Source of the DNA: an uncultured Eubacteriales bacterium
GTDB lineage: Bacteria; Bacillota; Clostridia; Oscillospirales; Acutalibacteraceae
NCBI GenBank assembly: GCA_934725425.1
Contig: CAKVAX010000002.1
Coordinates: 124,001 to 188,000 of the forward strand
Direction of reading: 5' to 3'
DNA length: 64,000 nt
Every line of letters starts with the position of its first letter. The first letter of the stretch is position 1. The notes beneath the pieces were generated by a model that was given only the letters and a program-made list of their open reading frames with translations, had not been told where the DNA came from and ran no database searches. Positions 33,147-41,216 of this stretch are shown piece after piece. Position numbers and translations under genes: made by a program.

Positions 33147-33938
33147 ATGCAAAATCGGTTAAAAATTCTTATTTCAGAGGACTGTGCAGAGTTTGATAGG
33201 GAAGCACTGGACATGTTTAAACATTATTCTATGGATTTGTCATTTTTGCCCAAAGATGGATTTAAAATTATTGAAATAATCGAAAATTCTTGCCCGGATG
33301 TAGTTATTATGGACTTATTTATGCCTCGCATAGATGCCATAGGAATTATAAGCACAATAAAGAAAAATCATCATGTAGATATGCCCATGTTTATTGTGGT
33401 TTCAAATTTTGGACGTCCTACGCTTGAAAGAGAAGTTTTGTCAGCCGGTGCTTCTTATTTCATGCTTAAGCCAATTAATTATTCCGATATTATAGAAAAG
33501 ATTCTTCAAGAGAATTATAAAAACACAATTTCTAAAGATAAATTTTCTTTCCGTGATGTGTCATCAATAGGGATAGATGAGTCAAATATGGAAGTTAGAA
33601 TTACCGAAATTTTACATCAAATCGGTGTTCCTGCGCATATAAAAGGCTATCATTATTTAAGAAATTCTATAATGATGTCTATAGAAAATCCCGGAATTAT
33701 AAATTCTGTAACCAAGAGATTATATCCTGCAGTGGCTGAAAATTTCGAAACTACTCCCTCTAGAGTTGAAAGAGCAATTCGTCATGCCATCGAAGTGGCA
33801 TGGGATAGGGGCGATGTTGATATTCTGAACTCTTATTTTGGCTATACAATTCATAATTCTCGTGGCAAGCCTACAAATTCTGAATTTATAGCTATGATAA
33901 GCGATAAGCTGCGCCTAAGTTTAAGGTCAGCAAGTTAA
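33147..33938 (+). CDS. spo0A: Stage 0 sporulation response regulator Spo0A
   Basis: 263 residues, normal length. The receiver domain has the acidic pair E11/D12, the phospho-acceptor Asp56 (VVIMDLFMP) and the conserved Lys in MLKP. The Spo0A_C DNA-binding domain is highly conserved (GYHYLRNSIMMSIENP, LYPAVAENFETTPSRVERAI). It is the master regulator of sporulation. The upstream 118 bp contain a TTGACA-type -35 near 33083 and AGGAGG before the start; I see no unambiguous 0A box. Confidence 0.97.
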   Translation: MQNRLKILISEDCAEFDREALDMFKHYSMDLSFLPKDGFKIIEIIENSCPDVVIMDLFMPRIDAIGIISTIKKNHHVDMPMFIVVSNFGRPTLEREVLSAGASYFMLKPINYSDIIEKILQENYKNTISKDKFSFRDVSSIGIDESNMEVRITEILHQIGVPAHIKGYHYLRNSIMMSIENPGIINSVTKRLYPAVAENFETTPSRVERAIRHAIEVAWDRGDVDILNSYFGYTIHNSRGKPTNSEFIAMISDKLRLSLRSAS

Positions 33939-34065
33939 AATATGTCTTTAAGCTGTTACAGTATATGTAGCAGTTTTTTGTTATATTTTAAAAATGTATT
34001 TTCGCATATTACCACATACACTCTGCATATAAATAGGCATAGAATATAAACTGGAGGGTGTAAAA

Positions 34066-35016
34066 ATGGTAGAATTCTATCCCGAAGGACGATTAATAGA
34101 TAATTTTGAAAATAAAAATTCATTAATGTGTCTTTCTAGTCTTGTGGAGGCTTATAATAATAAAAAGATACTCGAATCAAAAGCAATAATGTGTGATAAG
34201 GACCATAACCTTATAGTTGATTTGGGGTGCATGAAAGGAATAATTCCACGTGATGAAGGAGCCTTGGGAATAAAGGAAGGACTGGTAAGAGATATCGCAG
34301 TAATTTCGAAAGTTAATCGTCCCGTGTGCTTTATAATTACGGGATTTCAAAAAAATGAATACGGCAAAGAATTTGCAATATTATCCCGTAGAAAAGCGCA
34401 AGAGATTTGTATGCAAAAATACATTCTTAATTTATCTCCCGGAGATATCATTCCTGCAAGAATTACTCATATGGAAAATTTTGGCGCATTTGCAGATATA
34501 GGCTGCGGAATAGTTTCATTTTTACCGATTGATACTATATCCGTCTCTAGAATTTCTCATCCCAGAGAGAGATTTTATATAGGTATGGATATAAACGTAA
34601 TCGTTAAATATCTAGAGGGCGATAGAGTCCATTTAACGCATAAAGAGCTTCTTGGAACATGGGAAGAAAACGCAGAACTTTTCGCAATAGGGGAGACAGT
34701 AAGAGGAATAATAAGGTCGGTGGAGGATTATGGAGTTTTTGTGGAATTAACTCCGAATTTAGCAGGATTGGCAGAGCCAAGAGAAACTGTATCGGAAGGT
34801 CAAGAGGCGAGTGTATATATAAAAAATATCGTACCGGATAAAATGAAAATTAAGTTAGTTATAATAGATACTTTTGAACAGATAAAAACTAAACCTACCA
34901 TAAGTTATTTCTACAAAGAAAATCATATCGATAAATTTGTATATTCCCCTGCCTCGAGTAATAGGCTTATAGAAAGTGATTTTACTCAAAAAATTCCATT
35001 ATGTAACCGAGCTTAA
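34066..35016 (+). CDS. S1-domain RNA-binding protein
   Basis: 316 residues. At least two S1/OB domains are evident: SPGDIIPARITHMENFGAFA (about 125-145) and IGETVRGIIRSVEDYGVFVE (about 206-226), with a degenerate first domain before them (HNLIVDLGCMKGIIPRDE). Proteins of this size in Clostridia replace the larger ribosomal protein S1 and bind mRNA at the ribosome. The C-terminal tail is not S1-like. GGAGG precedes the ATG and a terminator follows, so it is a single transcription unit. Confidence 0.85.
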   Translation: MVEFYPEGRLIDNFENKNSLMCLSSLVEAYNNKKILESKAIMCDKDHNLIVDLGCMKGIIPRDEGALGIKEGLVRDIAVISKVNRPVCFIITGFQKNEYGKEFAILSRRKAQEICMQKYILNLSPGDIIPARITHMENFGAFADIGCGIVSFLPIDTISVSRISHPRERFYIGMDINVIVKYLEGDRVHLTHKELLGTWEENAELFAIGETVRGIIRSVEDYGVFVELTPNLAGLAEPRETVSEGQEASVYIKNIVPDKMKIKLVIIDTFEQIKTKPTISYFYKENHIDKFVYSPASSNRLIESDFTQKIPLCNRA

Positions 35017-35027
35017 ATGATTAAAAA

Positions 35028-35067
35028 AATTGACTACCATACAAACTTGATAGGTAGTCAGTTTTTT
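35028..35067 (+). terminator. Terminator after the S1-domain gene
   Basis: TGACTACC (35031-35038) pairs with GGTAGTCA (35053-35060) and six T follow. The next 130 bp up to dltD hold nothing recognisable. Confidence 0.75.
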
Positions 35068-35200
35068 GATATTTTTAATAAACTAAAAATTATTATACAC
35101 GAAAGTGATTGTATCAGATCGGCTTTCTAGTTCTGCCCATAAAATCATAATTTCAATGATTGTTATCAATAGGATTTTAAAAGCATAACTTTTGATTATT

Positions 35201-36385
35201 TTAAGAAAAATGTTGTGTAATCTTTTCATTTATGTACAACCATCCTTTCGGACTCAGATGTATCATATCCTTGAAGAAAAAAGGCTCATACTCTGAGTTT
35301 CGAAGATCCAAGTAATCAAACCCAAATTTTTTAATCTGTCGGCATAATTTATCATACAAAGAAAATCTTTTCTCTCGGCTTATTTCGGTAATGTCGTAAT
35401 AATATCCATTTGACGGCACCAATACAATAAATGGCTTTATTTTTAAATTTTTAAATACTTCTAATATAATTTCAAAATCTCCAAATTCAGGCGAAGTAAG
35501 TACGGGAGTGCTTTTATAAATACCTTTTAAATTTTCTGTGGTTCCTCTTAGAGAATTAAAGTAATATTCGTCACTTATCTTTAAATCGTTACCATTATAA
35601 TATTTTTTGCCCATTTCTTCAACTTCATTTTTTTCTTTTTGCCAGTCAATATTTTTTATTTCAGAAAGAGAAGTATCATCTAAATTTTTAATTGCTCTAC
35701 ACGCCGTATGTTTGTCTTTTAATTCCAATACTTTTTTATATAATCCAAAGTACGGCTCAAAAATGTAAGAAATTGCTTTAGATAATGGATTTTCGTTTGA
35801 GTTCAAATAAGAATAGAAAAATTCCGGATTATAAGAAATTTCTTTTTTCAGAAGTTCTGAATTTCTCTTGCAGACTCTCTTTTTTATGTCGTCACTTATA
35901 TTAGCATTTGACATAAATTTATAAAACTGAAGTTTTGAAAAATTGTACTTATACGCCGCTTTATCTATATCTTCTCCCAAAAACCATTGTGGTGAAACCA
36001 TAAATATAATTTTTCTATCGCTTAAATCCGTGTCTATTGCTCCGATTTTTATAGCATGAAGCAAACTTTGTGTTCCTGCTTCTCCTATTAAACATATGTC
36101 ATAAGGCGCTGAATTGTTTGGAAACATGTTTGCGGGACTTTGTGGTGAATCTGTGTCGTTTAATTCTGATGAGCCCAGCATTAGTATATCATTCTTGGAA
36201 CTTGCTTTATTTAAAATTTTAATTCCCTTATTTTTTTCATTTATGCCATAAGTTTTTTCTATGCAGTCATTGTAGTTTTTATCAAAATAATTATCCAGAT
36301 ATTTTGAATAATTTTTGGCTACAAAAAACACAATGCATAGCGGTATAAAAATTATCCCTAGAATCTTTAGTGTTTTATTAAGCAT
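35201..36385 (-). CDS. dltD: D-alanyl-lipoteichoic acid biosynthesis protein DltD
   Basis: 394 residues, anchored by an N-terminal helix (8-25). The DltD SGNH-like fold shows LMLGSSELNDTD near 70 (catalytic Ser), VPSNGYYYD near 310 and a C-terminal DMIHLSPKGW (Asp-His dyad) near 375. DltD acts outside the membrane in the final D-Ala transfer. It overlaps dltC by 8 bp and closes the dltABCD operon. Confidence 0.93.
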   Translation of the reverse strand: MLNKTLKILGIIFIPLCIVFFVAKNYSKYLDNYFDKNYNDCIEKTYGINEKNKGIKILNKASSKNDILMLGSSELNDTDSPQSPANMFPNNSAPYDICLIGEAGTQSLLHAIKIGAIDTDLSDRKIIFMVSPQWFLGEDIDKAAYKYNFSKLQFYKFMSNANISDDIKKRVCKRNSELLKKEISYNPEFFYSYLNSNENPLSKAISYIFEPYFGLYKKVLELKDKHTACRAIKNLDDTSLSEIKNIDWQKEKNEVEEMGKKYYNGNDLKISDEYYFNSLRGTTENLKGIYKSTPVLTSPEFGDFEIILEVFKNLKIKPFIVLVPSNGYYYDITEISREKRFSLYDKLCRQIKKFGFDYLDLRNSEYEPFFFKDMIHLSPKGWLYINEKITQHFS

Positions 36386-36623
36386 TAGAGCACCTTTTTT
36401 CCAAAAAATTTATAAAATTATTCACAGTAGTTATGTCATTTTTTTCAAAGTCGGTAGGCTGAAGTCTTATTCCGAGTTTTTCTTCCAGTAACAGAATTAT
36501 ATTTATTGTGGACAATGAGTCTATAAGTCCGGCGTCAAATAAATCTAAATCCAAATCTTCTTTAATTTCATCAGTTTCACAAATTTCTTCCATTATTTCT
36601 AATGCCAAATCTTTAAAATCCAT
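36378..36623 (-). CDS. dltC: D-alanyl carrier protein DltC
   Basis: 81 residues, acidic four-helix carrier. Ser36 in GLIDSLSTI is the 4'-phosphopantetheine site. It carries D-Ala from DltA to DltB. AAGGAG precedes the ATG. Confidence 0.95.
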   Translation of the reverse strand: MDFKDLALEIMEEICETDEIKEDLDLDLFDAGLIDSLSTINIILLLEEKLGIRLQPTDFEKNDITTVNNFINFLEKRCSNA

Positions 36624-36640
36624 AATAATAAATCTCCTTT

Positions 36641-37798
36641 TTAAAAATTAAATAAGTATCCCGAGAATATCAACATTCCAAATGCAACCACGTGGAAGCA
36701 TATAACCCTGCTTACTAAATCGTAGTATTTGCTTTTTTTAAAGTTTCGATATGTTTTGGATTTTGTATATATATCTGTCAAAATCAACATAAGTCCTTGA
36801 TATGCTCCGTATGTTATATAAAACAAATAGAATCCGTGCCACAACCCCATGGTAAGCATAGTGACCATGTATCCGCATCTAATGGCAATTTTTTTACTTT
36901 TTATTTTTTTGTTTCTAACTGTATTCAAAACGAACCTGCTAAATAAATAATCACCAAACCATTTTGATAAAGAGATGTGCCACCTATCCCAGAATTCCTT
37001 CATATTGTGAGCGAGAAAAGGCTTATTGAAGTTTTCGGGAGTTTTGATTCCAAGCAAGTAGCTTGTCCCGATTGCAAATGCAGAGTAACCTGCAAAATCA
37101 AAAAATAGATACATAGTGTATGCATACATATAAATTATAACATTCAGAAAAGACTTTTCTGTGGGAGCATTACTTATAAAGTAAATATTTATTAAATTAG
37201 CAATAGCAAATTTATATGTTATTCCTAATAATATTTTTTTAATTCCCAATGCTAAATATTCTTCTAAATATTCTTTTCCGGAAATTTTTTTGTCTAAATC
37301 ATCTTTAAATCGTTTGTATCTGTCGATAGGCCCTGAGCTGATTGCAGGAAAAAATGTTATGAAATATAGTGTTTCCCATATTGAAAAGTTTTCTATATGT
37401 TCATCGTGAATCTCGATTATCATTTGCCAAATCCTAAAACTCACATAAGAAATCCCTAAGAAGCCCAAAAATTTAAAATTAGAAGTGTATACGCATGCCT
37501 TTACCGCAAATACGGGCAATATCGATAAAATAAAAACTGTGTAATAAAGATATTTATTTTTATATTTTTTATGTAGAAAATAGTAGGCATATATCAAAAA
37601 CATTTCAAATGCCATAAAAATTAAAAATTGTAAAGTTTGCATGGATTTAAAACCCATTATTAAACAAAGAGCCGGAACAGAGATTGCGGTCGCGTAGTAT
37701 TTTATCGGTTTTCCCAGAAGACCTAATATTAAAGCGGGGATAAATAGCGGCAGCATTATACAAAGTGAAAAAAAATCTGAATATTGGGTGATAAACAT
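36641..37798 (-). CDS. dltB: MBOAT-type D-alanyl transfer protein DltB
   Basis: 385 residues with about ten membrane helices. MBOAT signatures: FWDRWHISLSKWFGDYLFSR near 268-288 and the catalytic His in GLWHGFYLFY near 320. It hands D-Ala across the membrane for esterification of lipoteichoic acid. Its ATG overlaps the dltA stop at 37798. Confidence 0.95.
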   Translation of the reverse strand: MFITQYSDFFSLCIMLPLFIPALILGLLGKPIKYYATAISVPALCLIMGFKSMQTLQFLIFMAFEMFLIYAYYFLHKKYKNKYLYYTVFILSILPVFAVKACVYTSNFKFLGFLGISYVSFRIWQMIIEIHDEHIENFSIWETLYFITFFPAISSGPIDRYKRFKDDLDKKISGKEYLEEYLALGIKKILLGITYKFAIANLINIYFISNAPTEKSFLNVIIYMYAYTMYLFFDFAGYSAFAIGTSYLLGIKTPENFNKPFLAHNMKEFWDRWHISLSKWFGDYLFSRFVLNTVRNKKIKSKKIAIRCGYMVTMLTMGLWHGFYLFYITYGAYQGLMLILTDIYTKSKTYRNFKKSKYYDLVSRVICFHVVAFGMLIFSGYLFNF

Positions 37799-39333
37799 TA
37801 CAATTCCTCCATCAGTTTTTTGCGATTAACTTTTCCGTTATTTGTCATGGGAAGGATATCTTTAAATATTATTTTTTTAGGTATCATGTAAGAAGGCAGA
37901 AATTTTGCTAAGTCTTTCTTGATTTCGGATTGTGCTTTTAGTTTGCTGTCTATTTCGAAATTTGGCACGATAAACGCCGCTATGTTTTCTACTGCTCCAT
38001 TTTTTAAAATCGGCAGAACGACAGCATTTTTTATTTTTGAAAGTTTTAAAAGATTGCTTTCAATGTCCTCGAGTTCTATTCTATAACCATGAAGTTTTAC
38101 CTGAAGGTCTATTCTTCCGCAGTAAAACAGATTTCCGCCTTTTATATAACCTTCATCTCCGGTTTTGTATGAACGATAAACTTTACCATTTACCTCTTTT
38201 AATCCAAAAGACTTTTTATTTACATCCGGTCTGTTAAAGTAACCTATGCTTACGGAATCACCTACGATTAAAATCTCGCCTTTTTCTCCTTCCGGAAGAA
38301 TATTTCCTTCAGAATCTATTATAAATATAAATGTTCCGCTTTTAGGTTTACCTATGGGCAGTGGGTTGTATTTTTCAAGTACTTCTTTATTTACGACGAT
38401 TTCGGTTATGGCCACAGTTGATTCTGTAGGTCCATAGGTGTTTACAATTTTTGATTCCGGGAATCTTTCCGTGAGCTTTTTAGCGGTTAAATTTGAGAGT
38501 GCTTCTCCGCAAAATAAAAACAACTTGATATTTTTAAGCAAAGTTTTGTTAAATTCATCTGAGGCGAGACACATATTCGCAAATGATGGGGTAGATACCC
38601 AGACGGTTGCTCCTGATTTTTTTAAAGAACTCAAAAGTAGTTCGTAATTGGTTTGAACAGATTTATTTAAGCACCATAATTTACTCCCTGTGAATAGCGA
38701 AGTATAGAGGTCCATTACAGAGAGGTCAAATGAAAAAGGCGCTTGGTTGATGAATACATTTTCGGAATTTTCTAAATTTTTTCCTCCAAGTCTCGAAGAC
38801 CACTTCAAAAAATTATCCAAGCAGTCAAGAGTTATTTGAACTCCCTTGGGCTTCCCGGTGCTGCCTGAAGTAAATATAATATAAAATGTTTCATCGGGTT
38901 TGACATGACTGGATTTTTGGATTTTGCCTTCCGAATTTTTTATTATATTTTTTATTTTTTCCAAAGATATAATATTTTTTGCATCAAAATTTAAATTTTC
39001 TGTAGACAAAATAACAGGAGATTGTGTTTCCTCAATGATATCCCTTACTCTTTCATCAGGGACCGAAATATCGACAGGGCAGTATGCTCGTCCTGATTTT
39101 ACACACGCCAAAAAGCAAACAATCATGTACGGATTTTTGTGACCGTATACCACGATAGGATTCTTGTTAGATTTGAGTAAAGACTCCAAATAATAAGCCA
39201 GCTTGTCCGAAAAATCATCGAGCTCTTTATAAGTAAGTTCTTTATCTTCACAGCTGTCGTTGAAAATGGCTATTGAATCCTTTTTTGAATTTGCAAAAAA
39301 ATTAATTTTTTCTAATATGTTCAAATTTTTCAT
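37798..39333 (-). CDS. dltA: D-alanine--D-alanyl carrier protein ligase DltA
   Basis: 511 residues, adenylate-forming family. Core A3 motif FTSGSTGKPKGVQ near 155, NTYGPTESTVA near 295, YKTGDEGY near 385 and the catalytic Lys in NGKVNRKKLM at the C-terminus. It activates D-Ala with ATP and loads DltC. First gene of the operon, 13 bp after the rRNA methyltransferase gene, so the two may share a transcript. Confidence 0.96.
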   Translation of the reverse strand: MKNLNILEKINFFANSKKDSIAIFNDSCEDKELTYKELDDFSDKLAYYLESLLKSNKNPIVVYGHKNPYMIVCFLACVKSGRAYCPVDISVPDERVRDIIEETQSPVILSTENLNFDAKNIISLEKIKNIIKNSEGKIQKSSHVKPDETFYIIFTSGSTGKPKGVQITLDCLDNFLKWSSRLGGKNLENSENVFINQAPFSFDLSVMDLYTSLFTGSKLWCLNKSVQTNYELLLSSLKKSGATVWVSTPSFANMCLASDEFNKTLLKNIKLFLFCGEALSNLTAKKLTERFPESKIVNTYGPTESTVAITEIVVNKEVLEKYNPLPIGKPKSGTFIFIIDSEGNILPEGEKGEILIVGDSVSIGYFNRPDVNKKSFGLKEVNGKVYRSYKTGDEGYIKGGNLFYCGRIDLQVKLHGYRIELEDIESNLLKLSKIKNAVVLPILKNGAVENIAAFIVPNFEIDSKLKAQSEIKKDLAKFLPSYMIPKKIIFKDILPMTNNGKVNRKKLMEEL

Positions 39334-39345
39334 CGCCTTTCTTAA

Positions 39346-40731
39346 TTAATTCGTTGATTTTTTAAGTACCACAACTGTTTCTACGTGTTTTGTTCTTGGG
39401 AATAAATCAACCGGGCAAATTTTTTTGAATCGATAATCTTTGGTTAATTCAAACAGTTTCTTCAGGTCTTTGGCTAAAGTTGCGGGATTGCATGATATAT
39501 ATACTATAGTATCGGGATGAATTTTAACCAAATTTTCGATAAATTTTTCAGAACATCCTTTCCTTGGAGGGTCTGTAATTACTGTATCGTAATTTAAATT
39601 TTTATCGGAAATACTTTTAATTATTTCAGTTGAATCTGAGCATATAAAATTAATATTTTTGATATTATTAATTTTTGCATTTTCCTTCGCATTTTCTATG
39701 GCTTTGGGGACAATTTCCGTTCCGGTTACATGATTTACTTTATTTGCCATTGTCATGCCTATGGTGCCTATCCCGCAGTAAAAATCAATCAAATTTTGCT
39801 CTTTTTTTAATTCTGAATATTCCATAGCTAAGTTATAAAGTTTTTCAGTTTGATTGTGATTTATTTGGTAAAAAGACTCGGGAGAAATATTAAATTTAAG
39901 ATTGCATAATTTATCGGTTATATAATTTTTCCCGTAAATCGTTTTGAAATTCTTGCCAAGGATAACATTTGTTTTTTCGGTGTTATAGTTCAAAACTATT
40001 CCGGTGATATTCTTAAATTTTGCTGTCAAAATTTCAACTAAGTTTTTGGGGTTAAAATTTTTTCCGTGATTTATCACCAAGCAAACCATTATTTCACTGC
40101 AATCGGAATTGCTTCGAATATAAACATGTCGGACTGTTCCTGTGTGAGAAGCTTCATTGTAAGGGGATATATTATTGGTATTCATCCAGGTTTTTATATT
40201 TTTTGTTATGCTATCAAAAACTTCGGGGTGCAATTTGCAATTATCGCAGTTGCTTATATTATGGCTTCGAGATGCAAAAAATCCCGAAATTATATTTCCG
40301 TCATTGTCCTGGCCGAAGGGAATTTGTGCCTTATTGCGGTATCCTATGATTTGCTCTGAGCCGATTATTTTTTGGATTTGTAGGTCTTTAAATCCTCCTA
40401 TGCGAGAAAGACAATCGGAAACGTGTTTTTCTTTTATTTTTAATTCCGCAGGGTAAGAAAGATGCCTGAATGCGCATCCTCCGCACTTGGAATAATAAGA
40501 GCAATCGCACTCGATTCTGTCGTATGAAGGTTTTATGTATTTTTCAACTCTACCGACCAAATAATTTTTTGCTTCTTTAATTATTTTAACTTCTACTTGG
40601 TCACCTAAAGCGGATTTAGGTACAAAAATTGCTATGCCGTCATATCTTCCTATTCCGTCTCCGTTTATATTTACGTCTTCTATAGTGATTTTTACTATAT
40701 CATTTTTTCTTAAATTCGATGTTTTACTCAT
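39346..40731 (-). CDS. 23S rRNA (uracil-5-)-methyltransferase, RlmD/RlmCD type
   Basis: About 461 residues from the ATG at 40731 (MSKTSNLRKND...); upstream in-frame ATGs lack good sites. Plan: TRAM domain (about 8-62), Fe-S cluster Cys in CDCSYYSKCGGCAFRHL (about 78-94) with the fourth Cys further on, then the SAM-dependent domain with LIDFYCGIGTIGMTMA and the catalytic VYISCNPATLAKDL near 415. It methylates uridine at C5 in rRNA with SAM. It sits upstream of dltA on the same strand. Confidence 0.93.
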   Translation of the reverse strand: MSKTSNLRKNDIVKITIEDVNINGDGIGRYDGIAIFVPKSALGDQVEVKIIKEAKNYLVGRVEKYIKPSYDRIECDCSYYSKCGGCAFRHLSYPAELKIKEKHVSDCLSRIGGFKDLQIQKIIGSEQIIGYRNKAQIPFGQDNDGNIISGFFASRSHNISNCDNCKLHPEVFDSITKNIKTWMNTNNISPYNEASHTGTVRHVYIRSNSDCSEIMVCLVINHGKNFNPKNLVEILTAKFKNITGIVLNYNTEKTNVILGKNFKTIYGKNYITDKLCNLKFNISPESFYQINHNQTEKLYNLAMEYSELKKEQNLIDFYCGIGTIGMTMANKVNHVTGTEIVPKAIENAKENAKINNIKNINFICSDSTEIIKSISDKNLNYDTVITDPPRKGCSEKFIENLVKIHPDTIVYISCNPATLAKDLKKLFELTKDYRFKKICPVDLFPRTKHVETVVVLKKSTN

Positions 40732-40816
40732 TTTTTCTCTCTTTGCTTTGTGAATTTTCATATCAAGCTCATTATACCACAATTCTAAACATAATTCTAC
40801 ATATTATGAGCTTGCA

Positions 40817-40846
40817 TAAAAAAAGAGCCGCCTTACCGGGCGACTC
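40817..40846 (-). terminator. Terminator after the Cys/Gly-rich peptide gene
   Basis: On the minus strand GAGTCGCC pairs with GGCGGCTC (one T-G), loop CGGTAA, then seven or more T. Confidence 0.85.
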
Positions 40847-40862
40847 AAACTTTAGGCGCTAA

Positions 40863-40994
40863 TCAGCCGCCACAGCCACATCCGCAGCCATTTCCGCAAC
40901 CGCAGCTGTCGTCACCGCAGCAGCAACAAAGAACTATAATGATGAGAACAATTATGAAGCAGCAGTTATTTCCGCCGAAAAAGTTATTACACAT
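40863..40994 (-). CDS. Small Cys/Gly-rich membrane peptide (43 residues)
   Basis: A short gene from ATG 40994 to TGA 40863, with GGAGG 9 nt before the start and a strong terminator just after the stop. The peptide begins MCNNFFGGNNCC and has one helix FIIVLIIIVL. It ends in a Cys/Gly array: a run CCCCGDDSC followed by alternating CG repeats. Thirteen of 43 residues are Cys. Such short glycine/cysteine peptides occur in Clostridia, but I know no function; metal binding or a redox-sensitive membrane role is possible. Confidence 0.75.
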   Translation of the reverse strand: MCNNFFGGNNCCFIIVLIIIVLCCCCGDDSCGCGNGCGCGCGG

Positions 40995-41147
40995 GTATGA
41001 ATTCCTCCTTTTAATATTTACATTAACATACTATTTCAGAGTAAATAATTTGGTTACTTATTTTTTAAAATAAAATTTTTATAAATAATTTTTAATACAA
41101 AATGTAACTATATGCATATATATTTTCTGATTTTAACAAAAAAATGA

Positions 41148-41176
41148 TTGACTTTACTCATACAAAGTTGTAATAT
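41148..41176 (+). promoter_or_regulatory. Promoter of the leader-AAA+ operon
   Basis: TTGACT (41148-41153), 17-bp spacer, TAATAT (41171-41176), followed 36 bp later by AAAGGAGG and the ATG at 41217. Confidence 0.78.
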
Positions 41177-41216
41177 GATGCTATACTTGACTTTATTATG
41201 ACAAAGGAGGATTACT

